The position numbers and the translations under genes are program-made. DNA of 18,580 bases from Phycisphaerales bacterium. GTDB lineage: Bacteria; Planctomycetota; Phycisphaerae; Phycisphaerales; UBA1924. Location: positions 1-18,580 of the forward strand of contig JAUXUZ010000011.1 of the NCBI GenBank assembly GCA_030680655.1. The letters run 5' to 3'. Each line of letters starts with the position of its first letter. Within the stretch, counting starts at the first letter, position 1. The notes beneath the pieces were generated by a model, which ran no database searches, was not told the origin of the DNA, and worked only from the letters and a program-made list of their open reading frames with translations. Positions 1-7,355 of this stretch are shown here, piece by piece.

Positions 1-59
1 CCGGCGATCAGCGCCGGCGTTACACCATTGGCCATAGATATCAGCACGCTCGTGTCCAC
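1..59 (-). CDS. 5' end of an unknown gene leaving the window
   Basis: A minus-strand frame opens with GTG at 59-57 and runs off the left edge, encoding VDTSVLISMANGVTPALIAG. A GGAGG motif (68-64, minus strand) lies 4 bases upstream of the GTG, and an in-frame ATG follows at 35-33. The visible residues are mildly hydrophobic, so a membrane or secreted protein is possible, but 19 residues are too few to name a family. The SD-like motif is the only real support. Confidence 0.35.
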   Translation of the reverse strand, partial: MDTSVLISMANGVTPALIA

Positions 60-131
60 AGGGCCTCCGTTTCACCCTTGAGAAGCAAGGGGCGAGAGAG
101 GGCAAGCCACGAAAGAGTGACAGAAACGACC

Positions 132-171
132 CGCAAAAACAAGCGTGCGGGCGGAGGGCCCGCCCGCACGC
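132..171 (-). terminator. Intrinsic terminator of the YceI-family gene
   Basis: A perfect 12-bp GC-rich stem (143-154 with 160-171) with a 5-nt loop lies just past the yceI-like stop codon. On the minus strand it is followed by a T-rich run, TTGTTTTTGC (142-132). This is the standard layout of a Rho-independent terminator and the clearest one in the window. Confidence 0.8.
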
Positions 172-192
172 GTCATCAGCCGCCACGGACGG

Positions 193-786
193 TTACTTCT
201 TCTCGACGCTCACAACGAACTCGACCTCGTCCGACAGGCCCTTGCCCACCATCGTGGTGTTGCCAAAGTCCGAACGCTTGATCGAGAACTTCGCCTCCAT
301 CCCCGCGCCGTTGGCGCCCGTCTGCACCACCGCCGCCGTCACCGGCTTGGTCACCCCGCGGAAGGTCAAGTCGCCCGTCACGTCGAACGACGCGTCGCCC
401 GTCTTCTTCGCCGAGGTGCTCTTGAACGTGATGGTGGGGAACTCCTTCACCGACAGGAAGTCGGCGCTCCTGGCGTGGTTGTCGCGCCCGCTGTTGCGGG
501 TGTCGATCGTGTCGGCCTTCACCGAAACGTCGATCGCCGTCTTGCTCGCGTCCGCCGTGTCGAGGTTGAACGTGCCCGTGATCTCCTTGAACACCCCGTA
601 GAAGTTCGCGATGTCCTTGTGCTTGATCTTGAAGACCACCGAGCTGTGCACCGTGTCAACGGTGAACGGCCCATCCAACACCGCGCCGCCCGCCGCCGCC
701 GGTGCCGGCGAGACCAGCAACGCTCCGCCCGCCGCCAGCACGCCAAGGCCCGCCACCGCGCCCATCAGCTTCATGTAGTTCATCAT
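193..786 (-). CDS. Secreted YceI-family protein
   Basis: This 197-residue protein belongs to the YceI family, lipocalin-like beta-barrels that bind long isoprenoid or lipid ligands in the periplasm. The N-terminus is a Sec signal peptide: a short Lys-containing start, a hydrophobic Gly/Ala/Leu core, and a probable cleavage region near residue 32 (APAAAGG). The mature part shows the family pattern: FTVDTVHSSVVFKIKH near the start, a central RNSGRDNHARSADFLSVKEFPTITFKS-like block (DFL, FPTITF), then GDLTFRGVTKPVT and SIKRSDFG. Length matches the family. AAGGAG lies 4 bases before the first of two adjacent ATG codons (MM), so either could start. The gene is monocistronic as far as visible and ends at a strong terminator. 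The physiological ligand cannot be read from sequence; isoprenoid quinone or a stress role are family-level guesses. Confidence 0.93.
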   Translation of the reverse strand: MMNYMKLMGAVAGLGVLAAGGALLVSPAPAAAGGAVLDGPFTVDTVHSSVVFKIKHKDIANFYGVFKEITGTFNLDTADASKTAIDVSVKADTIDTRNSGRDNHARSADFLSVKEFPTITFKSTSAKKTGDASFDVTGDLTFRGVTKPVTAAVVQTGANGAGMEAKFSIKRSDFGNTTMVGKGLSDEVEFVVSVEKK

Positions 787-992
787 CAGGCTCCTTCGGT
801 CCGCTCATGCCCGCCGGTGGCACGCGCCGCCGTACGGGAATGATTGTTCAAACAAGTAAGGCAAGCATATTCGCCGGGCCCGCCAGCGCGATGCAAAGAA
901 GCCCCCTCAGGTCGGCCACACGGTTGTGTGGTTCGTCTACCGACCGACCACCGTACAAAACCTCAAATGCCCGCCAACATGGCCCGCCGAGC
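787..992. other. Divergent intergenic region upstream of the YceI-family gene
   Basis: No convincing gene is seen here. It must hold the promoter of the minus-strand YceI-family gene. The only structured element noticed is a short inverted repeat, TTGTT-ca-AACAA, at 844-855, about 60 bp upstream of that gene; it could be an operator but is short enough to be chance. The stretch is less GC-biased than the coding regions around it. Confidence 0.3.
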
Positions 993-1020
993 TTGCTCAA
1001 ACGCGTTCGTGATGTATGTT
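993..1020 (+). promoter_or_regulatory. Candidate sigma70-type promoter for the PEP-CTERM-like gene
   Basis: TTGCTC (993-998), a 16-bp spacer, then TATGTT (1015-1020), about 68 bp before the ATG at 1089. Both hexamers are partial matches to consensus, so this is a candidate only. Confidence 0.35.
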
Positions 1021-1088
1021 GAACTCCCGCCGCGTCAATCGACAACCGTCAATTGCGCAGCGCTGCCCCGCTGAGAGTGATCCGAGAG

Positions 1089-1352
1089 ATGCCTGACCGT
1101 CCGATCCGTACATCACGAGCCGCGATCACCACCGCCACCGCGGTGGTGGTGGCAGCACTGCTCGCCGCCACGATCGCGCTCGCCGCCACCACCGGCTTCG
1201 AGCCCGCAACGGGCACTGCATCCGCCCTGCCCGCGGCCGAACACTCCGCCCCCAGCGAGAAGACCCTCGCGTTCCTCAACGGCCTGGTGCCGCCCCCCGG
1301 CGCGGCCATCCTGCTTGTCGCGGGCATCCTCGCGGTCGTGCGTCGCCGCTGA
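1089..1352 (+). CDS. Very small secreted protein with PEP-CTERM-like C-terminus
   Basis: The 87-residue product has a basic N-terminus (PDRPIRTSR), a long hydrophobic Ala/Val/Leu segment at about residues 10-35 that reads as a signal peptide, a polar Ser/Ala/Glu linker of about 35 residues, and a C-terminal tripartite tail: LVPPPG, a hydrophobic stretch, then RRR at the very end. That tail is the layout of PEP-CTERM-type sorting signals, where a Pro-containing motif, a transmembrane segment and a basic cluster direct processing by an exosortase-like enzyme; planctomycete variants with PAPG/PPPG before the helix are common. There is almost no mature domain, so it may be a tiny surface peptide or a remnant of a larger one. 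The start at 1089 is preferred because the signal peptide begins there; an upstream TTG would add 12 unlikely residues. No exosortase is in the window. Confidence 0.6.
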   Translation: MPDRPIRTSRAAITTATAVVVAALLAATIALAATTGFEPATGTASALPAAEHSAPSEKTLAFLNGLVPPPGAAILLVAGILAVVRRR

Positions 1353-1430
1353 ACCGCTCAGAACCCGATCACCCCCCACCTTATTGCCCGGCGCTCAGCG
1401 GCCGGCTGGAACCCGCCCTACAACGCTCGT

Positions 1431-2777
1431 ATGGCCGCGACCAGCACGCCCCGCGTGGTCATCATCGGCGGCGGATTCGGAGGCCTCCAGGCCGCCAAGT
1501 CGCTCGCACGCGCCCCCGTGAGCATCACGCTCATCGACCGGTGCAACCACCACCTCTTCCAGCCCCTGCTCTACCAGGTCGCCTCCGCGGCCCTCTCCCC
1601 AGCGCAGATCGCCGCGCCGATCCGGCAGGTCCTGGGCCGTCAGGCCAACTGCTCCGTCCTGCTCGCGGAGGCAAAGCAGATCGACCGCGCCGCCCAGACG
1701 ATCACCCTCGACAAGGGCACGCTGAACTACGACTACCTCATCGTCGCCGCCGGCGCCACGCACTCGTACTTCGGCAACGACCGGTGGGCACCCCTCGCCC
1801 CCGGGCTCAAAACGCTCGAGGATGCCCTCGACATCCGCCACCGCTTCCTCCTCCGCTTCGAGCAGGCCGAGCGCGAGACCGACCCCGCCGTCCGCGATGC
1901 GCTCATGACCTTCGTCGTCGTGGGGGCCGGCCCGACCGGCGTTGAGATGGCCGGCGCAATGGTGGAGATCGCCCTCCGCACCATCCCCAGGGACTTCCGC
2001 GCCATCGACACGCGCCGCGCACGGGTCATCCTCGTCGAGGCCCAGCCGCGCGTGCTCGCGGCCGGTTTCAGCGAAGAGCTCTCCGCCCGGGCGCTCGCCT
2101 CACTCCGCGCCATGGGTGTTGACGTGCGACTCTCCACCCGCGTCACCGAGATCGATCAGCGCGGCGTCACACTCACCACCGCCAGCGGCACCGAGCGCAT
2201 CGCCTCGCACCAGGTCGTCTGGGCCGCGGGTGTGAAGGCTTCACCCCTCGCGGCGATGACCGGCGCACAGATCGACAAGGCGGGGCGTGCGATGGTCGCC
2301 CCCGATCTCTCCATCCCCGGCCACCCCAACATCTTCGTCATCGGTGACCTCGCCAGCATCACCGATCCAGTCAGCGGCGAGCCCGTCCCCGGCGTCAGCC
2401 CCGCCGCGGCGCAGATGGGGCGCTTCGTCGCCCGCATCATCGACGCCGAAGCGCGCGAGCAGGCCGGTCAGCCCACCGCGCACCAGCGCGAGCCGTTCCG
2501 ATACCGCGACAAGGGGCTGCTGGCCACCATCGGCCGCGCCAGGGCCGTCGCCCACGTCTTCGGGCGCGACTTCAGCGGCTTTCTCGCATGGGCGCTCTGG
2601 GCGGGCGTGCACATCTTCTTCCTCATCAACTTCCGCAGCAAGGTGATGGTCGTGCTGGAGTGGACGTGGGCCTACCTGTTCTTCAAACGAGGGGCAAGGC
2701 TCATCACCGGCGAGAGCGACGGGAGCTTTGAGGCCCCAACCACGAGCCCCGGGCGGCAGCCCGGGGACAGCGCGTGA
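1431..2777 (+). CDS. ndh: Type II NADH:quinone oxidoreductase (NDH-2)
   Basis: This 448-residue flavoprotein transfers electrons from NADH to the quinone pool without proton pumping, on the inner face of the cytoplasmic membrane. The FAD Rossmann motif GGGFGG is at residues 13-18, a second dinucleotide-binding motif GAGPTGVE at 165-172, and the FAD-contacting GD at 305-306 followed by SPAAAQMG. The C-terminal part (GFLAWALWAGVHIFFLINF, then WTWAYLFFKRGARLI) is the amphipathic membrane anchor typical of NDH-2. Start is the ATG at 1431, with no Shine-Dalgarno sequence. The final residues (SPGRQPGDSA) are encoded by a perfect palindrome at 2747-2766 rather than by family-conserved sequence, so the natural C-terminus was probably replaced or extended by an inserted repeat. 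A related FAD oxidoreductase is possible, but the anchor and the AGVKASPL block favour NDH-2. Confidence 0.93.
   Translation: MAATSTPRVVIIGGGFGGLQAAKSLARAPVSITLIDRCNHHLFQPLLYQVASAALSPAQIAAPIRQVLGRQANCSVLLAEAKQIDRAAQTITLDKGTLNYDYLIVAAGATHSYFGNDRWAPLAPGLKTLEDALDIRHRFLLRFEQAERETDPAVRDALMTFVVVGAGPTGVEMAGAMVEIALRTIPRDFRAIDTRRARVILVEAQPRVLAAGFSEELSARALASLRAMGVDVRLSTRVTEIDQRGVTLTTASGTERIASHQVVWAAGVKASPLAAMTGAQIDKAGRAMVAPDLSIPGHPNIFVIGDLASITDPVSGEPVPGVSPAAAQMGRFVARIIDAEAREQAGQPTAHQREPFRYRDKGLLATIGRARAVAHVFGRDFSGFLAWALWAGVHIFFLINFRSKVMVVLEWTWAYLFFKRGARLITGESDGSFEAPTTSPGRQPGDSA
2747..2766. repeat. REP-like palindrome inside the 3' end of ndh
   Basis: A perfect 8-bp stem (CCCCGGGC / GCCCGGGG) with a GGCA loop. 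It is translated as part of the Ndh C-terminus and lies 8 bases before the stop codon. It may also help terminate or stabilise the transcript, but no T-run follows. Confidence 0.6.
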
Positions 2778-2829
2778 TGACGTCCGGTCTGTGGGCAACA
2801 TCCTGATTGGAGCCCGGTTCCCGTTCGTT

Positions 2830-2849
2830 CCCTGTGCTTCCGCACAGGG
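2830..2849. repeat. REP-like hairpin in the kbl leader
   Basis: CCCTGTGC / GCACAGGG, an 8-bp stem with a TTCC loop, followed by GCTC. A variant with paired stem changes (CTTGTGC, TTGC loop, GCACAAG, then GCTC) occurs at 14042-14059 and an inverted relative at 13984-14003. The copies are therefore one dispersed hairpin family. It sits 31 bp before the kbl start codon. Confidence 0.6.
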
Positions 2850-2880
2850 CTCGTTGCGAGGGTCCACCCTAAACTCCCCC

Positions 2881-4173
2881 ATGCCCACCGCCACCCAGCC
2901 CACCGCGGCCCCCTTCAACACCCGCGCCGACGCCATCCTCGCCACTCTCCGCGCCAACGGCCAGCTCAAGCACCTCCAGACCCTCAAGTCCCCCATGGAT
3001 GCCGAGGTCGAGATCGAGGGCTACGGCAAGTGCGTCTGCTTCTGCAGCAACAACTACCTCGGCCTCGCCAACCACCCCGAGGTCGTCGAGGCCGGCATCA
3101 AGGCCGTCAAGGATTGGGGCGCGGGCACCGCGAGCGTCCGCTTCATCTGCGGCACGTTCTCCCCGCACCACGACCTCGAGAAGGCGATCGCCCGCTACAT
3201 GGGCACCGAGGCGGCGTACACCTTCGTCTCGTGCTGGAACGCCAACGAGGCTGTCTTCGCCACCCTCTGCGAGCCCGGCGACACGATCATCAGTGACGAG
3301 CTCAACCACGCCAGCATCATCGACGCCATCCGCCTCGCGACGGTGATCAAGAAGGGCATGCACAAGGGCATCTACAAGAACAACATCCTCGAAGGTCCGG
3401 GCTCTCTGCGCGAAGCACTCGAAAAAGCGAAGGCCAACCCCGAAGCCACCGGCCAGATCTGGGTCGTCACCGACGGCGTCTTCTCCATGGAGGGCTCCAT
3501 CGGCGACCTCAAGACCATGCGCTCCATGTGCGACGAGTACAACGCGCTCCTGGTCGTTGACGACTCGCACGGCCACGGCGTCATGGGCAAGCTCGGCCGC
3601 GGCACCCACGAGCACTTCGGCATGATCGACGACCTGCGTGGAGCAGGTTTCCAACCTGCCTCTCAAAGTGGGGCAGGTTTCCAACCTGCCAGCACCAACC
3701 GCGTCGACCTCTTCACCGGCACCCTCGGCAAGGCCCTCGGCGGCGGCGCCGGCGGCTTCGTCGCCGGCCCCCAGCGCGCCATCGACCTGATCGTCCAGCG
3801 CGGCCGCCCCACGCTCTTCTCAAACGCCCTCCCCGTCACCGTCGCCTGCTCCGCGCAGAAAGCCATCGAGATCACCCTCCGCGATCCCCAGCGCGTCCAG
3901 CGCCTGCGCGACAACGTCGCCTACGCCCGCAGGAAGATCAAGGAAGCCGGCTTCGACGTCCTCGAATCCCCGACGGCCATCTGCCCCATCATCGTCGGCG
4001 ACACCGCCAAGGCGATCGCCATGAGCAAGCGCCTGCTTGAGCTGGGCGTCTTCGTCATCGGCTTCGGCTACCCCGTCGTCGCCGAGGGGCACGCACGCCT
4101 GCGGTGTCAGGTCTCCGCCGCGCACACCAGCGAGCACATCGATCACCTTGTCTCCGCGCTGAAGAAGCTCTAG
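2881..4173 (+). CDS. kbl: Glycine C-acetyltransferase (2-amino-3-ketobutyrate CoA ligase) with a REP-encoded insertion
   Basis: This PLP enzyme of the alpha-oxoamine synthase family converts 2-amino-3-ketobutyrate plus CoA to glycine and acetyl-CoA, the second step of threonine degradation. Family signatures are CSNNYLGLA, the Kbl-type ASVRFICGT block, DELNHASIIDA, VVDDSHGHG (PLP-contacting Asp/His) and GTLGKALGG with the Schiff-base Lys at residue 284. SVRFICGT separates it from BioF and ALAS. Length is 430 residues, about 30 more than typical. About 20 of these (residues 253-271, GAGFQPASQSGAGFQPAS) are encoded by two REP hairpins just before the PLP-lysine strand. The ATG at 2881 is chosen because conserved sequence starts there; upstream codons are repeat-derived. 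No SD is seen behind the C-rich leader. No threonine dehydrogenase gene is adjacent. Convergent with the transporter gene 26 bp downstream. Confidence 0.93.
   Translation: MPTATQPTAAPFNTRADAILATLRANGQLKHLQTLKSPMDAEVEIEGYGKCVCFCSNNYLGLANHPEVVEAGIKAVKDWGAGTASVRFICGTFSPHHDLEKAIARYMGTEAAYTFVSCWNANEAVFATLCEPGDTIISDELNHASIIDAIRLATVIKKGMHKGIYKNNILEGPGSLREALEKAKANPEATGQIWVVTDGVFSMEGSIGDLKTMRSMCDEYNALLVVDDSHGHGVMGKLGRGTHEHFGMIDDLRGAGFQPASQSGAGFQPASTNRVDLFTGTLGKALGGGAGGFVAGPQRAIDLIVQRGRPTLFSNALPVTVACSAQKAIEITLRDPQRVQRLRDNVAYARRKIKEAGFDVLESPTAICPIIVGDTAKAIAMSKRLLELGVFVIGFGYPVVAEGHARLRCQVSAAHTSEHIDHLVSALKKL
3639..3690 (+). repeat. Tandem REP pair inserted in frame in kbl
   Basis: Two near-identical units start 30 bp apart (3639 and 3669), each with a GTGG foot and the hairpin GCAGGTT-tcc-AACCTGC (3643-3659 and 3673-3689). 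The period is a multiple of three, so each unit encodes the same GAGFQPAS peptide. The hairpin belongs to the same family as those at 15245-15341 and 18292-18351. Confidence 0.85.
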
Positions 4174-4199
4174 ACGCTGGTCAGGGTTGTGCGGTCCAG

Positions 4200-5753
4200 T
4201 CAGTCGGCCACACCCAGCAGCGGCACAAGCCAATAGACCGCGATCGTGATCACCAAGATGCAGACCAGGTTCATCCAGAGGCCCACGCGCACCATGTCCT
4301 TCATCCGCAGGTGCCCGCTCGCAAACGCCAGCGCGTTGGGGGGTGTTCCGCTCGGCAGCATGAACGCCAGGCTCGAGCCCAGCGCCGCCGCGAGGCAGAG
4401 GGTGTACGCCGGCATACCAGTGACTGGCGCCAGCGTCGCCACGATCGGCATCATCACTGTTGCAACCGCGGTGTTGCTCCCGACCTCGCTCAGAAACGCC
4501 GCCAGGGCGGTTACGGCAAGAAGAACGAGCAACGGGTGGTACCCAGCCAGCCCCGACATCGCTTGACCGAGAAACCTGTCAACGCCGTGCGCCTCGATCG
4601 CCGCCGCCAACGACAACCCCCCGCCGAACAGCAGCAGCACGCCCCACGGAATGCTCGAAGCGGTTCCCCAGTCCATCAGCCGCGCGCCCCTCCCTTCCTT
4701 CCCGCCCCCAGCCGGCAGCACGAACAGGAGCAGGGCTGCGCCCACCGCCACGCCCGCGTCGGTGAGCAGCACAGTGAGGCGTCCGTCCGCCGCCCGCGAT
4801 GTCAAACCGGCGAGTTCGGCGATCGGCACGCGGAGCACCCAGCCGGTGCAGGCCAGGCAGCAGACGCCCACCACCAGCCACTGCGGGCGCTCCATCGGAC
4901 CAAGCGCCCTCAAGCGCTCCTTCAGCAACGCCCGCGCTCCTTCCACCCGCAGCCCCTTCACCGGGAGCGCCACCATCAGCACTCCCCACGCCAGCGGCAG
5001 CACCAGCACGACCATCGGCAGGCCCACCAGCGCCCAGCGCCAGAACGTCACCTGCGTGCCAAGGTGCGAGCTCATAAACCCGGCGAACACTCCGTTGGGC
5101 GGCGAGCCGATGAGCATCCCCACGCCGCCGATCGAGGCCCCGTACGCCACCGCCAGCATGCACGCGATGCCAAAGTGCCGCGCAACGGCGTCCTGCCGGC
5201 TGTGACCGAGCGCCTCGTGCCGGTCGTGCGCCAGGCTCACAACGCCCCTGGCGATCGGCAGCATCATGATCGCGCCCGCCGTGTTCGAAACCCACATGCT
5301 CAGGATCGCCGTCGAGCACAGCAGGCCGCCCACCAGCGCCGAAGGTCTGGTGCCGAAGGCCAGCATCACCCGCAGAGCCAGACGGGTGTGCAGGCCCCAC
5401 CGCTCCATCGCTGAACCCATCAGCATGCCCCCCAGGAACAGGAACACCACCTCATCAGCGTACGGAGCGGCCGTCGCCTTGAAGCTCGCCACCCCCGCCA
5501 GCGGAAACACCGCCACCGGAAGCAGCGCAGCCGCCTCGATCGCCACCGCCTCGGTCATCCACCAAACCGCCAGCCACGTCCCCACCGCCAGCGTCAGCCG
5601 GCCCCCGTGCGTCAGCCCGCCGACCAGAGCGCCGGCCTCGTTCCGCTGCTCCGCCGGCAGAAGCACATACACCAGCACCCCCAGCAGCGGCCCAAGCGCC
5701 AAGCCCACCGCGGGAATGTATGACGACCAGTCGCCGCCCCTGCGCTCATCCAT
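4200..5753 (-). CDS. DASS/SLC13-family sodium:dicarboxylate (or related anion) symporter
   Basis: This 517-residue polytopic membrane protein belongs to the divalent anion:Na+ symporter family (CitT/SdcS/VcINDY group), which imports C4-dicarboxylates, citrate or sulfate. The two internally repeated Ser-Asn-Thr motifs that bind substrate carboxylates and Na+ are present: SNT at 156-158 (SNTAGAIMMLP) and SNT at 426-428 (SEVGSNTAVATVMMP). Each is followed by a Pro-rich hairpin partner, IGSPPNGVFAGF near 215-226 and PSGTPPNALAFASG near 467-480. A dozen or so hydrophobic segments span the chain. The N-terminal half contains the usual WWMTEA element. Start is the ATG at 5753-5751; no SD is visible. 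The substrate cannot be assigned from sequence. It is convergent with kbl, and no shared terminator is apparent in the 26-bp gap. Confidence 0.92.
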   Translation of the reverse strand: MDERRGGDWSSYIPAVGLALGPLLGVLVYVLLPAEQRNEAGALVGGLTHGGRLTLAVGTWLAVWWMTEAVAIEAAALLPVAVFPLAGVASFKATAAPYADEVVFLFLGGMLMGSAMERWGLHTRLALRVMLAFGTRPSALVGGLLCSTAILSMWVSNTAGAIMMLPIARGVVSLAHDRHEALGHSRQDAVARHFGIACMLAVAYGASIGGVGMLIGSPPNGVFAGFMSSHLGTQVTFWRWALVGLPMVVLVLPLAWGVLMVALPVKGLRVEGARALLKERLRALGPMERPQWLVVGVCCLACTGWVLRVPIAELAGLTSRAADGRLTVLLTDAGVAVGAALLLFVLPAGGGKEGRGARLMDWGTASSIPWGVLLLFGGGLSLAAAIEAHGVDRFLGQAMSGLAGYHPLLVLLAVTALAAFLSEVGSNTAVATVMMPIVATLAPVTGMPAYTLCLAAALGSSLAFMLPSGTPPNALAFASGHLRMKDMVRVGLWMNLVCILVITIAVYWLVPLLGVAD

Positions 5754-5863
5754 GCCGTCAGCATACCAGATCGATCGCTGGAGGTATCGTCATGCGGGCG
5801 CCAAGGCGACCACCACACTATCCAGTACATCGGTAAGCTCGTCGACGCGCTCCCAAGCGGTCG

Positions 5864-6088
5864 TCACAGCACGTGGTTGTCAGTGAGTATCCACCAGAGG
5901 ATGTAGCCCAAAACGGCGCCGATCACCGCGCCCACCACGAGCAGGACGATCCCGCTCATGAGGAATCCTGTGAGGCCACCGCACGCGGCCCCGGTACCCA
6001 CGATCCACGCAAACCACTTCGCTGACTCCGCAAGGTCGTCGCGGACGTTCCGCCAGAAGGAGCCGATGCCCGATCGACGCTTACCCAT
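5864..6088 (-). CDS. Small two-helix membrane protein of unknown function
   Basis: The 74-residue product starts MGKRRSGIGSFWRNVRDDLAE, a basic amphipathic N-terminus, then has two hydrophobic segments separated by a short Gly/Ser turn (about residues 25-45 and 48-68) and ends TDNHVL. The helices are Gly-rich (GTGAACGGLTGF, VGAVIGAVLGY), suggesting close packing or oligomerisation. The ATG at 6088 is chosen because an upstream ATG (6154) would overlap the divergent gene at 6142. No SD is seen. No family is recognised. A 25-codon frame overlaps its stop codon (GTGA, 5867-5790) and might be translationally coupled, but nothing else supports it. Confidence 0.5.
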   Translation of the reverse strand: MGKRRSGIGSFWRNVRDDLAESAKWFAWIVGTGAACGGLTGFLMSGIVLLVVGAVIGAVLGYILWWILTDNHVL

Positions 6089-6141
6089 CGACCCATCGTA
6101 CTCGACTGGCCGCCGAGTGTTGCTTTGACGCATTGACTTCC

Positions 6142-6762
6142 ATGCCCACCGCACAAGACATCCACCCCCTCGCCCCCCTCCTCTTCGCCGACACCCCGCT
6201 CGACGGCTCCACCCGCGACGCCCTCGACGTCAGCACGTTCCTCCACTTCAACGACCGCGAGGGCGCGATCCGCCGCCTCAACAGCGCCTACTCCGACCGC
6301 ACCAACGAGTCGCGCACGCGCCTCACCGCGGCCGCCACCCTCCGCGCCTGGGGCGAGCCCGTCACCACCACCGAGCCGATGCTCGGCGTCGTCGTCGAAT
6401 ACCCCGTTGAATCAGGCGTCGATTACGTCGCCGCCTACGCCGACGGCTCGGCTCGTTACCTCAACTACTGCGGCGGCGCGATCATCTGGGACACCCCCCG
6501 CATCGCCCCCGCCATCGACGCGGCCCTCATCGCTTACCTCAACAGTGCCATGGCGATGCTCCCGCACACCACCGAGACCGGCCCCTGGTCGCCCACCACC
6601 ACCGTCCGCATCACCTGCCTCACCCTCACCGGCAACCGCGCCTTCACGCCCCCCGGCGCGCAGCAGGTGCTGCAGCCCTTCAACGCCTGCATCGGCGCGG
6701 CCATCTCCCTCATGGGTCTCCTCATCGATCGCTCACAATCCCAGAAGATCGACGCCCGCTGA
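6142..6762 (+). CDS. Hypothetical soluble protein
   Basis: A 206-residue protein with no signal peptide and no clear transmembrane segment; I do not recognise a family. It begins MPTAQDIHPLAPLLFADTPLD and has an alternating beta-like middle (MLGVVVEYPVESGVDYVAAYADGSARYLNYCGGAIIWD), which suggests a small mixed alpha/beta fold, followed by helix-like segments. Strong codon bias toward C in third positions, like its neighbours, supports real coding. The ATG at 6142 is preferred over a TTG three codons upstream; no SD is present. It is divergent from the small membrane protein with only about 50 bp between start codons, so promoters are shared or very compact. Confidence 0.7.
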   Translation: MPTAQDIHPLAPLLFADTPLDGSTRDALDVSTFLHFNDREGAIRRLNSAYSDRTNESRTRLTAAATLRAWGEPVTTTEPMLGVVVEYPVESGVDYVAAYADGSARYLNYCGGAIIWDTPRIAPAIDAALIAYLNSAMAMLPHTTETGPWSPTTTVRITCLTLTGNRAFTPPGAQQVLQPFNACIGAAISLMGLLIDRSQSQKIDAR

Positions 6763-6819
6763 CACGCTTGTCCCGACGCCGCTCGGCCCGGAACCTTTCT
6801 CGCCGGCGCTGCGGCCTGT

Positions 6820-7284
6820 CTACAAGCCCAGAAACAATTCCCAGAAGTCGACACCCGCTTCGGGATCGACCGCGCGGAGCGCCCGCGAAAACGATTCGAT
6901 CTCGGCGCTGGTAACCGGGTTGGTTTCGATTGTCAGGCCGTTGTCACGCCCCACGCACACCCCCTGCACCAGCGCCGCGGCCCTTCCGAACGCTTCCAGC
7001 GACCCCGCGATCGGTTCAGGCTCCCACGACGCTTCGTCATGCATGTGCGCCCATACGGGAAACCCCGGGCGTGTGCAGTCAACACCGATCGGGTCGCCCA
7101 AGAGCGTGCAGCACCCGATGACCACCTGACCCGGAGGCGCCGCATCTGGGAGCCTCAATTGCAGTTCCTCCAAGCCCGTTCCGTCGTCAATCTGGATCTC
7201 CGCCCAGCCGCAAGTCAGGTCGCGCACCGGCATCAGCGCCAGGGCGGACCGCAGTTGCAGAAGAGGATCAGTCGGCATCGTCAT
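6820..7284 (-). CDS. SMI1/KNR4 (SUKH)-like protein
   Basis: This 154-residue cytoplasmic protein is tentatively placed in the SUKH superfamily, whose bacterial members are often immunity proteins to contact-dependent or polymorphic toxins, though many act elsewhere. The supporting region is residues 58-105: GCCTLLGDPIGVDCTRPGFPVWAHMHDEASWEPEPIAGSLEAFGRAAAL in outline, that is a GDPIxxD strand, a PVW..MHDE turn, W-x-PEPIA and the SLEAF helix that usually closes the fold. A GGAG lies 8 bases before the ATG at 7284, and TATGAT (7323-7318, minus strand) is a good -10 match without a clear -35. No toxin gene adjoins it, so if it is an immunity protein it is an orphan here. The family call is from pattern memory only. 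Confidence 0.55.
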   Translation of the reverse strand: MTMPTDPLLQLRSALALMPVRDLTCGWAEIQIDDGTGLEELQLRLPDAAPPGQVVIGCCTLLGDPIGVDCTRPGFPVWAHMHDEASWEPEPIAGSLEAFGRAAALVQGVCVGRDNGLTIETNPVTSAEIESFSRALRAVDPEAGVDFWELFLGL

Positions 7285-7355
7285 CGCTCGCGCTCCGGAG
7301 AGTACACGGACACGACCATCATACCGAACGTTGACGCTGACTCCTACAAGTAGCG

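Noticed and set aside
4104..5414. 436-codon plus-strand open frame over the transporter gene
   Set aside because: Shadow of the DASS transporter; composition is Arg/Gln/His-rich and shows no domain.
5790..5867. 25-codon minus-strand frame overlapping the stop of the small membrane protein gene (GTGA)
   Set aside because: The overlap hints at coupling, but the peptide (VTTAWERVDELTDVLDSVVVALAPA) is too short to separate from chance in GC-rich DNA.
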